Of a stretch of DNA of 5,843 nt, positions 5,726 through 5,843 are shown piece by piece. The DNA is taken from NCBI GenBank assembly GCA_023248835.1, contig JAHFDU010000261.1, forward strand, positions 1 through 5,843, given 5' to 3'. Under the pieces are notes generated by a model. The model was not told the DNA's origin. It was given only the letters and a program-made list of their open reading frames with translations, and searched no databases. Every line of letters starts with the position of its first letter. The first letter of the stretch is position 1. The stretch is from Myxococcales bacterium. Its GTDB lineage: Bacteria > Myxococcota_A > Polyangia > Palsa-1104. A program made the position numbers and the translations under genes.

Positions 5726-5843
5726 CATAACTCCGCTCTCCTCCCTCAAGTTGTGAGGGAAAACCGTCGAAAATATGTTTCCCAAAGGGAAGGATTTTAC
5801 TGGACCCATGATCTGGTTATATGTATAAGTATCAGATATGGCT
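5726..5843. other. AT-rich right edge with two small inverted repeats, no assignable gene
   Basis: Base composition falls sharply: 35 of the last 89 bases are G or C. Two short hairpins are visible, TCCCTCA/TGAGGGA (5742-5748 with 5754-5760) and TTCCC/GGGAA (5779-5783 with 5787-5791). Neither is followed by a T-run. Reading frames are open to the window edge on both strands (+ from ATG 5714; - from ATG 5809 to a stop at 5645), and I recognise no family in either, so no CDS is called. Confidence 0.5.

Noticed and set aside
5518..5730. A gene interrupted by the MITE-like element
   Set aside because: Joining the flanks at the direct repeat places TAA (5512-5514) just upstream in the frame that continues to the right, so no interrupted reading frame is restored.
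5742..5791. Two small hairpins read as intrinsic terminators
   Set aside because: Stems are only 7 and 5 bp, neither has a following T-run on the relevant strand, and no gene end lies next to them.

Overview
The window is GC-rich, densely packed bacterial DNA. Several features point to a Gram-negative bacterium, most plausibly a myxobacterium-type (Myxococcota, formerly Deltaproteobacteria) genome. These are an exported polysaccharide-lyase-like protein with an acidic, Gly/Pro-rich linker, a small PilZ protein, a ChoD-like GMC oxidoreductase and a Cys-cluster YkgJ protein. The taxonomic placement is inference; nothing here is diagnostic.

Layout. (1) 3-566, + strand: the 3' part of a YkgJ-family cysteine-cluster protein whose frame runs off the left edge. 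(2) 563-2731, - strand: a 722-residue heparinase II/III-like protein with an export signal and a strong Shine-Dalgarno. It is convergent with gene 1, and the two stop regions overlap by 4 bp. (3) 2732-2891: a 160-bp divergent intergenic region with an A-tract. (4) 2892-3452, + strand: DNA-3-methyladenine glycosylase (Mpg/AAG family). (5) 3439-3804, - strand: a 121-residue PilZ-domain protein, tail-to-tail with mpg with a 14-bp coding overlap. (6) 3825-5444, - strand: a 539-residue GMC-family flavin oxidoreductase with a ferredoxin-like four-cysteine motif. It lies 20 bp upstream of the PilZ gene, so the two probably share a transcript. (7) 5445-5843: no convincing gene.

The last 400 bp hold the most unusual structure. 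An approximately 185-bp non-coding element (5530-5714) has imperfect 20-bp terminal inverted repeats (16/20 matching). It is bracketed by an 11-bp direct repeat (TGACAGCCGAC at 5519-5529 and 5715-5725). Inside are a perfect 9-bp hairpin and a 109-bp nested palindrome built from GAGCCC/GAGTCC-type hexamers and their reverse complements. Together these look like a MITE-like, non-autonomous mobile element that could also fold as a branched RNA or cruciform. To its right the DNA becomes AT-rich (35 G/C in the last 89 bases), which suggests a change of region just beyond the window.

The genes do not form one obvious pathway. Only the GMC oxidoreductase and PilZ pair looks operonic. The heparinase-like protein, the glycosylase and the YkgJ protein appear to be independent single genes packed tightly with their neighbours.
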